From the NCBI GenBank assembly GCA_918807975.1, contig OU964921.1, forward strand, positions 27,988,498 to 28,052,497: a stretch of 64,000 bases of DNA. Reading direction: 5' to 3'. Within the stretch, counting starts at the first letter, position 1, and each line of letters begins with the position of its first letter. The DNA comes from Aplidium turbinatum. Taxonomy: Eukaryota > Chordata > Ascidiacea > Aplousobranchia > Polyclinidae. Below, piece by piece: positions 12,381 through 25,100 of the stretch. Under the pieces are notes generated by a model, which was not told where the DNA came from, ran no database searches, and saw nothing but the letters and a program-made list of their open reading frames with translations. The position numbers and the translations under genes were made by a program.

Positions 12381-12452
12381 CGCTCGCTGTTTAATGGTGA
12401 AGACTCAGGTAGTGCTAACGCCAGGTAGTTCGCTCCTCCTCAACAAGGAATA
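12381..12452. repeat. Diverged relative of the 8.5 kb palindrome
   Basis: gctcgctgtttaatggtgaa, then ctcaggtagtgctaacgcc, then gctcctcctcaacaagg follow the order of the right arm at 8615-8681. Confidence 0.6.
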
Positions 12453-13223
12453 CCAGTCATGGGAACTGAATCCTGTAGTGAAGATTCCCAAAATCTTCCA
12501 AATGCAAAATTCAATTTTGTTTCTTAGTTAGCCCAATTCTGTCCAAACTTATACAATCGGTGAGTGGAGACTTTGTCTCTGGGTAAAATCGGGACATGCA
12601 ATAATAATATAACCGAGTGATTGTAATCAAACAAACATCACCGAATGCTTCATCAACGTATGCGATAGCCATGTGGCGAGTTAGTGGCGTTGCGAAAATC
12701 AAACATTAAATTTGCGCGTGTGTTTTGCTTGGAATCAGACGGGAAAATATTTGAAGTTGCTCTTAAACATCTAAAAGTGCAAATATATAAATGAACTTTC
12801 TCTACAGAACAGAACGAGTAGACGACAATTGCCACCAGCCGATATTCCCCCAGCTTTCCATAGATAAGTTGTGCTCGTGGTGTAAATGCCACCAAACTCC
12901 GTCTAGTTTTACATTGATTCACTTTGTGCAATATGCAAAAAATCGGATTCTGTAAGCTGGGTTCCACTAATACAGGTACCTTGTGAGCCCCATCGCTTTG
13001 TGCTGACATCACAACAAATGCACATAACCTGCTATCACTTTGTCTTTCATTTTTAATAATAGCCTGAAGATTTTTAATCTAAAACACGCCTGTGGGTTCG
13101 CAATGGTAGCTTGAACCGCCACTTGATTACAGATCGATACACAATTGAACCAGTTCATGCAATTCAAATAGTTGTCACATAATTCTGCTTCGACAAACAC
13201 AACAAACTAAGCAGCTTCCCAAA

Positions 13224-13301
13224 CAGCAAATCAGTCGTCTTTTTACTTTGATTCAACATCGGTGGACGTTGATTCAATTACAAAAAACGACTGATTTGCT
13301 G
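13224..13301. repeat. Palindromic mini-element, copy B (78 bp)
   Basis: A near-perfect palindrome: it starts cagcaaatcagtcgt, has inner words ttgattcaac and gttgattcaa, and ends acgactgatttgctg. No spacer beyond a few central bases. Confidence 0.85.
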
Positions 13302-14519
13302 TCACGTCGTGAGAAAAAAAATTTCAATCAGAATGATGCAAAAATGGCAACTTTTCCTAACTTACTAGTAGACGGAAACAGCAGCCTTACATTGATTCAA
13401 CCTACAACGGCGATGGATAAATCATATAACACAATTAAACATTGTAGTTTTTTTCCGGTCAACATAATTTGATGGCAAGACAAAATAACCTTCAAAGTTT
13501 TCACATCCGGGATAGTACATCACCGGCTTAAATACGGTTTAATGTTAGTAAATCAACAAAAAATTAATAATGTATGTTGTTAAGTTAGTTCAGCACGGTT
13601 TAAAAACGTTTCATTGAAACAAAACAAAAGCAGAAAAATGTGTGACAATCACAAGTGATAAATACCAGTCTTGTTGGTCAGTTCAATATTTAATGAAGTA
13701 TTTCCACTAAACATTTCATGTGATTAATTATATGAAACAGAACATGGCCAAGACATTTATGCATCGTTTTAAATAGGAAGAATACGTTAAATGGTGTGGG
13801 GGTACACAGTTTTGCTAAAACATAAGCATCAGTGGATTTATTGATGAATTGAACACACAGAAGTACAAGTCGGTGTAACTTAGAATAATTCTCCAAGAAA
13901 AACCTTTGATAAGGGGGGGACTCGGGGGGGGGGGGGGGTTAGATCCTTCATGACATAGATGGCTGGTGGGGTGGTTGACACCCAAATTTAGAATCACTTG
14001 AAGTAAAACACTTTGAAATAACGAAAAGTTTTTGCATAAAGCTAAGGAAGTTAGAAACTGAGACGTTTTTCTCAGCTTATCCACGAGCGAGTCATAAGTA
14101 AACATGCCACTTCACAGCTTCGTTAACCAGTCGCCATTAGAGTTCTGATAACGATAAATTGACTTGTTTTGGGAAAAGCAGTTTAAAGGGGCAGTCAAAA
14201 AAGGTAAAGTTTGAATAAATACAAATCAAATTAAAATCGCTGAAGTCAACTGGCAACACTGGATACAATACCGCAACACCACTAAACATTTTAATAAATG
14301 GTTGGTGGCTGTAAGTGCGGGTGCTTTTTCAAGCCACGGATCAGCTACGCTGCTGCATCGTAGGGTGCCGCATAACAATTAGTTATTCCATTCCAACCAA
14401 TACAACATCATTATATTGGTCCAACGTTAATCCATGATGCATTCGTAGAAAAGAATCAGCATGGACTTCTACCCAGTTTCCGTGGCTTGTGGCATGTCAA
14501 CGATGACGTAGTCGTAGCG

Positions 14520-17500
14520 TCAGGATTCGGTCCAGACAATAGAAATCCCCTTTTTGTCCCCGGAGACCAGCCTGCCGCCTGTCCAGTTGCAGGAAATCAC
14601 AGGATCGCTGAAGAAAGTTCAAACGGAGGTTAGGGGGATTGTAGGCTAGCTCTCCTGAAACTGGCCGATACGAAGATGGTGTTGCTGCCCTGTCTGCCTT
14701 CAGATTCGGTTTAAGTGCAGCATAATGTTGTTAGGAAGCTGCTACAATCGTATCATCGTTATGCCATATACTTGGCAAGCTGTTATTTTGTTGTACATAA
14801 ACTTCCGTATAGTAAGTCAAAATTCGTTTCTCGGCAGTCGAGTGTAGCAAGAATTGACAAAGCTAAACACGTGTTTCGACCATGAGGTTGGGCTCATCGG
14901 TATCGCACCACTAATTCATTCACCACAAAGCTCTCGACTGCTACTTTTTCCAGTAAATTGAATGAACCAACACTAATAGCATCTAGTGGTGGGGTGCATG
15001 GCACTATACAACACAAAGTAGAGACTCGACAAGGGAGTGGGAGGACAAGAAAGCTAATCTAAATATCCACTTTCATCATCGCCGTGTCATAACACAACCC
15101 CGTGTTCTCAGTGGGCGTCGAACCAGCAACACATCAAGGAAACTCAATTATGTTGTCGGCGATCATGAGGCTAAAAATTGAACTAAGCGTATCACCGATG
15201 CTGGGATTAGCAATGCACTCACTCACATTGCACATGGGGCAGGCAGCATCAAACAAATGATTGAATTTTTTTATATACAGTATAGAATATAAGAAAATCT
15301 AACTTTATCAACGCAGGAAAGCATTCATTAGCTACCTGTGTTCTTTGGCAATCGCTTCTAGACTGCCGGTCTTAACATTCCATGTGAAAACGGACCCATC
15401 ACTAGAACCGGCGCTTACGTACAAACCATTGGGACTGAAAGCGCACCTTGATGTGTCCGTCGCAACTCTAAACGAGTCATTTCTAAACCAAACGTTAAAT
15501 TGGATTTATATATAGCGAGTTATCATGGATGGTAGTGATGTGTTGGTATTGAGTTTAAAGCTTTTTGATATACAGACGAAATCGGTTAATCGAATCACCT
15601 ATTTGCCAGACGTTTTGATACGATTGATTCGTTTAACCAATTTACTAAAAAAAAGGTTTATTGTGAATGGGCGTAATTGTTGGGAAGATGTCTGTGCTGA
15701 CTAGGCTGCAACGCACATTACAACTGATGCTTCCTACAACTGTTTACAATAAATTCTGGTTAAACTTTAAAGAGTTTACTAGTTCTGTGTTACATAACAC
15801 TATGCTGTATGTTCCAGCCAGCAAAACTGGTCCTTTTACATTGATTTATTGTCTGCAGACGTTGAAACAATGTAAAAAAGACCAGCTTTGCTGACTTGGC
15901 TGAGCAGGTATGATCAAAGCATTTTTCTGCAAAATGCGGCAATCGGACTTCTTTTAATCTCACCGATCTTTGTGACGTCACAACGCGAACTTTGACGTTG
16001 AAGTTTTTGATTCAAGCGTGCTATTTTTAGCTCGTACCAGCTGTGTAGTTTTGAGTGTGGAACGTGGCCTACGAAAATACTGGTATGGTAGAAAAACACG
16101 GCTCACACACATTGTTTTGAAGTCACAAAGTTTTTTTTTCAAGTCTTTTGCGCTGTCTGGTAAAATAATTAATTTGCAATGTTCTTCAACTGAATGAAAC
16201 TGCACAAATGAAATTATGCACTGCATTTCACAACAGTAGGCTACTTTTTTTCAGCAATTTAAAAAAAATTCTCCAAAGTTTTCTGGTAAAAACTTTTGGA
16301 CATGCTTTCCAACACTTCCCTCTTAAGCCGAAATACTTTGTCCATGTCCATTCCTTGAAAGGCCAGTCGCCGACGAATGACATCAAAAGCATTTAAACTT
16401 CTTTAGTGTGATTATTCCTTTTGTGTGCTCTTCTGTTTTAATGGAGCCCAGCTGTGCGAAAATTGGTTCTTTGTAGTGCGATGTCTAGCACATAAGATTA
16501 TGGCCTGGGATTACAGACACTTGTCTTTGTTTTGAGCGCATGCGTCTGTTTCACCTAATTGCTCCATTTCGCCTTTGAACATTGCAGACAATAATGCGAA
16601 GCAAAAAAGAGACATTCTCTAACAGGTATAATTATACGATTAAATGAATCAAGTATGCATACTAGAAGCAAATCCAGATGCTTTTATCCGACTTATTCTT
16701 TTAAGCGGTATGCGCTTAACCGATGTTTTTACTTAACATCAGATTGGATTTGGTTTGGGATTTCAGGTTTTGATTCTAATAAACGACTGATACGTTTAAG
16801 CAGTATACTATTAACCGATAAATATTCCATAATATTTTCAAATACAGGGGTTTGATTTAAAGCTAACTTTATATTGTTAGTGATGAAAGGTTAATCACTG
16901 TAAACAAAATACAACACTGGTAAATTCAGTACAAAAACCTTTGTCCACTTTTACATTTGTTAGATATGAGGTAACATTTTAACAGTAAACAAATCACCCG
17001 AAGACAGACGGCACTGAGGCCTTTCTGATATCTACCAGCTCCAGAGTGTGATTCTTCGTACAGCACACCAGCATGGACTTGTCAGCAGGCATGTCCAGGG
17101 ATGTTATTCTTCCTCCAACCTTAATCACGCTTTGAGCTTGGCTGCCCGATCTGTTAGAACATATCCACGCATTGAAAGGCTCATTTTCACAATTCAAATG
17201 TTTACATCTTGAAATTGGTAACGAGCGAACAAAACACTTGTGTTCGGACCGAGAAAGCATCGCAAAGTCAACCCTGACCCCTCAGCTAGATATTATCGCG
17301 TAATCTCTAGGATCACAGGTATAACCATCTAATAAAGGTACTGAGATGAGATTTCGATACATTTAACATCAAGATAACATGAAAGACCTCGTAAAAACCA
17401 CCGTTTCGTGATTTCACACGGGCTAAGATCAATTTGACTTGTGTGGTCAGGTGATTATATCACTGATTTTGACATCTCCATGTAGAAACGAGCGATCTCA

Positions 17501-19816
17501 CTGGCATTCAGCACAAGGCTGAGTATTTACTAAAACAGCGAGCGATTGCGATTCGCTAACTATAACTATGTAGCCTCCACCCGTAGCCATTAAGACTATC
17601 TAATTCGTCACCTGGGATCCCAGATCCTTATTTTTTCATCGAAGTGACCGCTTGCCAAGCATTCGACCGAGTCAACGGCGACTATGTCGTTACATGTCGA
17701 GCCGGCCATGAAGGTTTGCTTGCAAGCGCCAGAATTGACATCCCACACCTGCAATGTTCATTCAGTGAATGACCAGTTTACATTTGAGTGACGAGCGTTT
17801 GATTTGACCGCATTCGAATGATGTAAAAATTACAAAATCGGTGACTCATCATGCCAACAATAGCATGTTTAGCTCACACTGGTATAAAAATCGATTTCTG
17901 TAAGTGTTCACGACTATATTAGAAGAAAACTTTAGCATAAATTGCATCAATGCACAACTCAAGAGTTGGCCTTTAGTCGCTGTTTTGTAACTATTGGTCA
18001 CACCAGCATATAATTCAGCAGAAGAAAATACATTGAACAATTCGAACACATACAACCTCTAAAGTAGTCATCATGCTTCCTTCGCATCATGCTCTACTTA
18101 GATCAATGTGTCGCAACTGATCGACGTCGTGATTCAATAAAACCGTTTAAGTTGCACGTCGGTTACCACGTTGAAGCAAGCAAGTACGATGAAACGATTA
18201 CTTTTAACTTCAAAGCAATTGTTTTCAGCGTCACGCTTGACTGCTGTTTGCGACATTCTCACCTTAACGGTGCGATCTGCACCTCCAGAGGCTAGTCTCT
18301 GTGACGATCCAAGAAAGCAATTGCAAAAGACTTTGCTTCTATGACCTGTCAGTGTGAGCTGCAATCAAAGACAACCCTTAATGTTTGGCAAACCCGGCAC
18401 AAAAGTTATGTTATCAAACTCACTGCATGTGGGGTTCAGCAACAAAACAAAATAGGCAGCTAGATTGGAATTGTCACTCCACTAACTGCTGTTGCACACA
18501 TCACTGAACCGATTGTGAAGGATACCATCAGAGCTTCTACATAAAAATATTTTTGTCTTCACTTCCAACGTGCCCTATCAGGCTATCATATTTATTTATT
18601 TGCATCAACAAGGCAAATATTTTTCTCTGTGAAACGTAGGATCATTGACTTAAAATCTATTTTCAGCTCGCCTTTCAAATTTAATCCGTTTGCGCAGGTG
18701 ATGCTGTTTTCGGGCTATATCCAGACCGGCAAAAAATGCTAGGTTTGACCAATCGATCTTCACTTCAGTTAATGCGATTCTGTAAGTTTGCATGGACGTG
18801 GGCTTTACCGAGAAAGCTCTTTTATCGAGAAAATTGAGGCGTTTGATAAACAAAATCTACAATTATTTGAATAAACTACCTTTTTCTATTGATAAACTGA
18901 GATAACTCAGATAATAAAGTGCCGGAACTGTACACGAAGAAAGGACACGATCAGGTACCCAGATAGAAAATCTGTTGTTTTTTACATTGATTCAACACCT
19001 GCAGCTGTTGGATCCAGGTAAAAAACGACAGATTTACTGTCTGGGCACATCCAGAAGAAACGCACCTTTACTCTTTGGGAATCAATTGCCCATATTCTTG
19101 AGGCAAGGTCAGTGGAGCTGGCGGCAATATATTGCTCTTGCGGATCAAAATCTACGCTGGTGACACCTTTGCTGCAACCTCGGAAAGTGGAGTGAAGTGT
19201 GGGTTTGTCTGAATGAGAAGTACGAGTGATCGGTTGAAAAATAAATAAAGAAGCAATGGAAGGTAGGAAAGGTGAAACTAAAAATGAAACTGGAAGAGGT
19301 TAGATTGTTGTGCAAATGCCAGCATTTGATGAATGCAAAATAGCAGTACCACCTGCATAAAAGAACCACAAGTTGAAAAAATGAAACAAACTATTTGTAA
19401 GAGTGTGGTTAATGGTGGATAACGCCGAGGTAAAGACAGGCATCTCGACTCACTCGAAAAAAAAAAAACTCACTAGACTGACCCTGGCAACCTAAGCTGG
19501 AAGAGCCTCCCTCCCGGGTGCAAAGTCTTTTTTGAGTTCTCAGTGGATATTGACTGCAGAATCGTTGAAAGCAACACGATTTAAAAAATTTACTTATTTA
19601 AAATCCGTTTCATAATAAAACTGAATTAAACAAAAGGTAAAAAATCACAACTTAAGTTGTACATATTGTTTGTAGATCCGACGCAATTTACAAAGTAATG
19701 TTTTACAAACCTCCGACAAAATTCCACATATAAATAAACGTATCGGTGCCACCGGTGGCCAGGCGTCCGCCAGACAACGAGAACTTGGTCGATGTCACTT
19801 CTGTTTCATGAGCATT
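14520..19816 (-). CDS. ATG16L1: ATG16L1 WD40 propeller, exons 8-14
   Basis: Seven exons, about one blade each: 19816-19711 (LATGGTDTFIYMWN), 19178-19066 (AASSTDLASRIWAID), 18358-18263 (LTLTGHRSKVFCNC), 17748-17612 (CNDIVAVDSVECLASGHFDE), 17150-16998 (VIKVGGRITSLDMPADKSML), 15482-15336 (RCAFSPNGLYVSAGSSDGSV), 14607-14520 (CNWTGGRLVSGDKKGISIVW), then TGA at 14520-14522. The C-terminal propeller is the animal-specific part used in LC3 conjugation to single membranes. Some blades have lost the WD dipeptide, as also in vertebrates. Confidence 0.95.
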
Positions 19817-22136
19817 CTGGTGGAGAAATATACAAATTGCATGTAACTTAAGGACACGACAGCTCTCATGATGAGTCAACAAGTAGGTGATCTCATTTCA
19901 TGTATGCAGTGTTCGGAAATGAATCTTACATCGCCTTTGTTAGTATTGAGCAGTGGCTGAAAACGGATTTCGGCGACACTAGTCAACACATACACACCGC
20001 TCAAAGAAGCGAGTTACAAACCATTGAATTTTCTATTCCAAGTGCAAATAACGCCGTAATGTTGAGTTGAAAAAAAGTCACAATAAAACGTAAACCCTTC
20101 CAGCCATAGACAAGACCAGATAAATCATCTCGGAACATTCTGCCTCCTGCCAAAAAGTTGCCTCCGGTGCATCACTAAATACTATTAGCCGGCCTTTGCA
20201 TATTACTTCTTCAAAGAGTTACGTATATCAAGTTTAACCAAGGATATTCGCTTTCTAGCTGAAGAATCTTGATGATACCTCGAAAATAGCTCCATTCTGA
20301 GCGACGACATATGCATAGGACATGTCGCGACGCAAAGCTCACGCCTGATTTGCCTACACACTAAAAATTCCAACTATTGTTTTTCAAAAACTGCTCCATA
20401 AAACTTCCTAATAGCAATGTCATGCGACTTCCACAGCTGAAACTATACTTTGTATAGATTTGTTAATTTAAAAGAACAATAAAAACACAAACCAACCCAT
20501 TTGCATACAACTTCTTGGGGCAAACGGACGATCGACGAACATGCCCCCATGAAGCGATGTGGACGTGGTGGCTCTTCTTCACTAGCGCCTTTTTTACTCC
20601 TGAAGTGAAAAGAAAAACGTTACTACAGCGTAGCACACGATGGTGCAGTGTCATAAGCGGGCCTACGATCAACAAAATGGAAAAACTAATATTGTTTGTC
20701 GTTCCCAAGCGTACACCTGGTGGTGAAGATCAAGGGGATGGAAAGACAAAGAAGCCAATCAATCCATCTTAAGGTATGCAATTAAGTGTCCTGCCAAAGA
20801 CATAGCCGTATGCTCTTGAGCGGTCCCTATCCGATGCACAGGGGCTCTCACCACTTGGCTATGTGGCCGACCATTATGTGAAATAAAGAGATCAAATGTT
20901 ATGTAATAATAAAGGAGTTACCATGGCTACTTATGAGTTGTTACATGGTTACAATTAAATTACATAAGAAACATGACAAAATTCAACAAAACAGAAAACC
21001 TCATTCTTGCGATGCATGCAAGTTAAGCGAATACAAATTGATGGGAATTTCTGATGTCTCAGCGGTCAAGTGCCGTTTCAACTTTGAAGTAAATGTTTCG
21101 CGGAAAACAGTTACCAACGAAAGCGAGCCAGTAACGATATTATTGAATCCTTGTGGACCCCACTTCAGCATACAACACACAGATCACACTTTTGATAAAC
21201 AACTGGACGTTTGTGCAACATGGCGATTTGACACGATTTTTGGTTTCACTTACGGTATTTCTTTTCACAGTATAAACTAATTTTATGTGAAAGCGTTTGA
21301 AATTTAAAGCATATTATTCCAACTCTATATAAAAGCTCACCTGAACAACAATGTTGAGATTCTGCAAACAATAATAGTCGTGTAGATTACTTAATGAAAC
21401 CTACATTTCAACAAGTAATGCGGCTAAAACCCTATAGAGCAGGGGTCACCAACCTTTTTTGCATGCGGGCCACTTTGGCACTAAGGAGAGCTGTGGCGGG
21501 CCGCACTAATAAAATGATAGGTAGGTTGACTCGTATGCTAGAAAAGAACGCATTTTGTACCCAGTATCCAGCATTACATGTTGTTCATACTTATGTTCGA
21601 ATACCGCAGCTCAACAAAATTAATCGAACAACGCTACTGCCAGGCCAAGCTCCTTTTACAACACTTTTGACTTTTTTAACAATGCCTAATAAACGAGGCC
21701 ACTTGTTTTGTGCACTTATAGCGAGGCGAGCGGTTTCATCGGAATATTCATCGCCAAGCAAGAGTGGTGTTGTTACTTTACTTCGCAAAAGATATCTTGC
21801 AATTAACAGTTTCAGACTTTCAGTGAAAAAGGAAATGTTTGACACATCGCAATACAGGCAACAATAGTGACCTGCAAACATATCAGCGAAAAATAGGCTC
21901 CAATAACAGGGAAAAAGAAACCAGGTACCATGAAACAAACGCTTGTGGAAATCACCAAAAAATCGTAATTCATGAACAGTCTTCCCTCTAAAAAAGCAAT
22001 GAGTTGGTTTTTCATCCTTTTTGTGAGAGTCAATAAAACCGTCTTTATTTTATTATTGACAACTCTCACTTACGGTGCTTATCAGCATGGCAAGAATTGT
22101 TGATTAACAACATTTTGCAGTACTTGCTTCGGCAGA

Positions 22137-22176
<40 letters not shown>

Positions 22177-25100
22177 GGCCCCGCGCAAGGGTGACACGCA
22201 AAATCGTGAAACGTTCCATACTTCTTAAAAAAAAAACGTTTTGCAGTACTAAGCTAAATATTTTCATAATACAATCAGAAAAAGTCTTTAAATCTATGTA
22301 TAATATTTTGCCAATTTGTTATAAATTGAGTTGGCACACCGACCTATTTTGCCAACAAAAACTTGCATACAGGGAATACTGCTCATGAAACACAATAACG
22401 GTGAAACGCACACTAGTGTTTACATGACGTTTGCAAACTTAAAATAAGCAACCCTATGCTCACAGACAAATTCGAAAAGAAACGTTTTAATCAACCACTG
22501 GGACAGTATGGCTGGACATCGCATTGGAATAACTTTAAGCAACCCCCACCTAAAACTATAATCTGATTGGTCGGTCGGTGGAATCGTATGCAAAGCGAAA
22601 ATATGCTTCCCGGAAAGTATTTTTTGCCTTCGTGCTCATTAACTCCTCAAGAAAAGTATTTTTTGTTATACTTGTACGCTGATACCTTCCGCGGGCCGCA
22701 GCGATGCAGCGTGGCGGGCCGCATGCGGCCCGCGGGCCGCCATTTGGTGACCCCTGCTATAGAGGATGATGTTAAAAAGCTACAGCATCAGTGGGTGGAA
22801 TTTTCTAATTTAAATAAACATTCGAAGGAATCGAAGCACAGGCTCGTTGTTTCACGCCCCTTGAATCAAGCAGTTTATGTGGACAGTTGACACATCGATG
22901 TTGCACAGCATTTTATATATTATTAAGCTTTCTTTTTATCTCTTTGACATGCCCAAGTAAAAAAAGTATTTCATGGAATTGGGAAAGTTGTTTTTACTAA
23001 AATATTATAAACTCTGACATGGCTAAAGTTTTCTGCATATGCTTCCGACCTTAGTCTTTTTCTTTTTAAAAGTTTGCCTCCAAGTATTCATTACGATCTG
23101 GCAACATTGAAATAATAACGTATTTCCTAATTGGAGAATACGTTACACATGCACAAATAACTGTGACTGCCGTCTTGAACTTAAACAGTTTGGTGCACTT
23201 TAAGTTACATATTTTCTGCGCATATCCATCTCTCCTGTTGTTCATCTCTTACTTTCCCCTGTCAGTGGCTGGTGGGGGTATATGTCTGAAATGGGATACG
23301 TTTGGCCTCCTGTACTAGCTACAGCACAACGCTTCGCAAAAGGTACAACAAGAATCTGTTTCCACCGATTGAGCAACTATGGAAAGTTTGAAAAGTCAAG
23401 AAATCATAAAGAATCAACCCACAAATCAATATCTTACTTGTCCAGAATGGTTACGTTTGCAGGAGGGGAAAGCGAACCAGCGGGCTGGCTTGTTTTGGAG
23501 GCCGAACCAGAACTTTCCTCCCTGAAATCAATCAACAAACCGGCATAATGATACACTCTGCACCAACCATAAACTTTCCGACAAAATTAAAACAAAATTA
23601 ACTTTCTATCGCAACGTGAACTGTTCAGCGAAGTGTGACTGTAAAGTGCTAAAATGCGTACACTATACAAGTGTACAGTGAAGGTTCAGACTTTGAGGTT
23701 CGAAAAATGCAACTCTGGTAATGGCAGAAGCTCATTGTTGTGGAACTAAAGTTTTTGTACATTAAGTTAAACAACGTTCTCATTCTACTATATTTTGCCG
23801 AGTGAGCGCATAAGTGCAAGATTACATGATCAAATAAGACTACTAGTAGTTTTTTTAATCTTTATTTTTCGTGTTATCACGCAATTTCTTAAAAAAATAA
23901 TCAAATAAATTGAGAATTAGCTTGCCTTAGGGTTGCGGATGTCAATTTAGTAGTCTATGAAGCAGTAAAGACACATTATTTAGAGATTAGCCACAATAGT
24001 GACCACTGACCAGCCGGTGGAGTTGCGACCCTATCTGTCTTGTGTTGATGAAAATAGGTCGCTCCTTCGCGCTTCACTATAGTACTAAGGTAAGAATAAC
24101 ATTTTGTTGGAAACTTTTACTGCCAGCAATACGAACCCTTTTTTGTCTTCTTCTTTTTTAATTTCATTCGTAACAACAGGGTTCGCTTTTTCTCTGAGCA
24201 TCCTAAGTAGAAATATTAAAAACGCTTCATAGTTGTTGTTTTTATAATCGTTTTCTGTTATTGTTTTTTGTACTATATCCAATCGCTTCATACATTTTTT
24301 CAAGTAACAACTGTGTTTTTTTAACCATAATAAAGAACTGAAAAACTGTATCTGCTGAATAACTTATTATAAATTAGTTTACTGCAGCCTTGACTTGGTT
24401 GTGTAAGTCAGAAGTGTGGCCGCATGCTCAGCAAGTGGTTATGATGATATAGAAATGATAGTTGAGATATCATTTGAAAGTAGTGACCATGTTAACAGTC
24501 AATCTTCCTTTGATGTTTGTCTTAATTTCGTTTATTAGTTTGTTTATTTCTTTCAGTGCATAAAGCATGAGTTAATGTTCCTTAAGGGGACACTCCAGTT
24601 GGAAATAATTTTTGAATCAAAAACTTTTTTTGCATCTAAAAAACAGTAAATTTCTTCAGGATTCTAAATATAGCAAAATTTTGACTATTCAATGTCTTTG
24701 TGTGTCAAAACTTCCAGTGATAAAATGTGAGTAATGTAGCTTGTGTTTTAATGAGTGTTTTTCAAACACTGTTTTCTTCGAAAGCCATTTATTAATGTTT
24801 TCAACTACTCAATGTACAACTACTCATTTATTTCTTGTCAAAATGGTATGAAATTTTGCAGGCATAATCAATGTATGCTGGAGAAGTGACCTATGAGAGG
24901 ATTTTGTTATTTCTGTGTAGTTTCACTTAAAATTAAAAAACAATTGCAACTATATCAAGTTTTTCTAGGACATAAATTCAAAATTCGGGTTACGTGGATT
25001 AAGCGGCGTGATTGGACTGTTGGTTTATGCAATGAAACAGGATTAAGTTTTCCAAGTTTCGTTTAGAGGAAAATAGAACGAACAAAGCTTGTGAAGATTT

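Larger units (their letters stand above)
9488..14519. other. Intergenic DNA between Hox5-like gene and ATG16L1
   Basis: The two genes converge on this 5 kb. No further gene was recognised. It holds palindromic mini-elements (12262-12311, 13224-13301), an inverted repeat (11570-11853), a relative of the 8.5 kb palindrome (12381-12452) and a G-run near 13912-13939. Confidence 0.7.

Noticed and set aside
13912-13939. Poly-G run as a regulatory quadruplex
   Set aside because: A single homopolymer tract without other signals; homopolymer length may also be an assembly artefact.
20463-20772. Protein-coding gene MGTTNNISF... or its antisense MGQTDDRRT...
   Set aside because: The frame lies in the body of a tRNA-derived SINE; recurrence of such ORFs in genomes reflects repeat copy number.
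22120-22226. Functional U6 snRNA gene
   Set aside because: A-tail instead of a T-run, a 16-bp target duplication, an internal base loss and several substitutions all indicate a retropseudogene.
23230-23275. Missing ATG16L1 exon ending gggaaa before a gtaaga donor
   Set aside because: The only acceptor that avoids a stop leaves 6 bases, which does not fix the phase.
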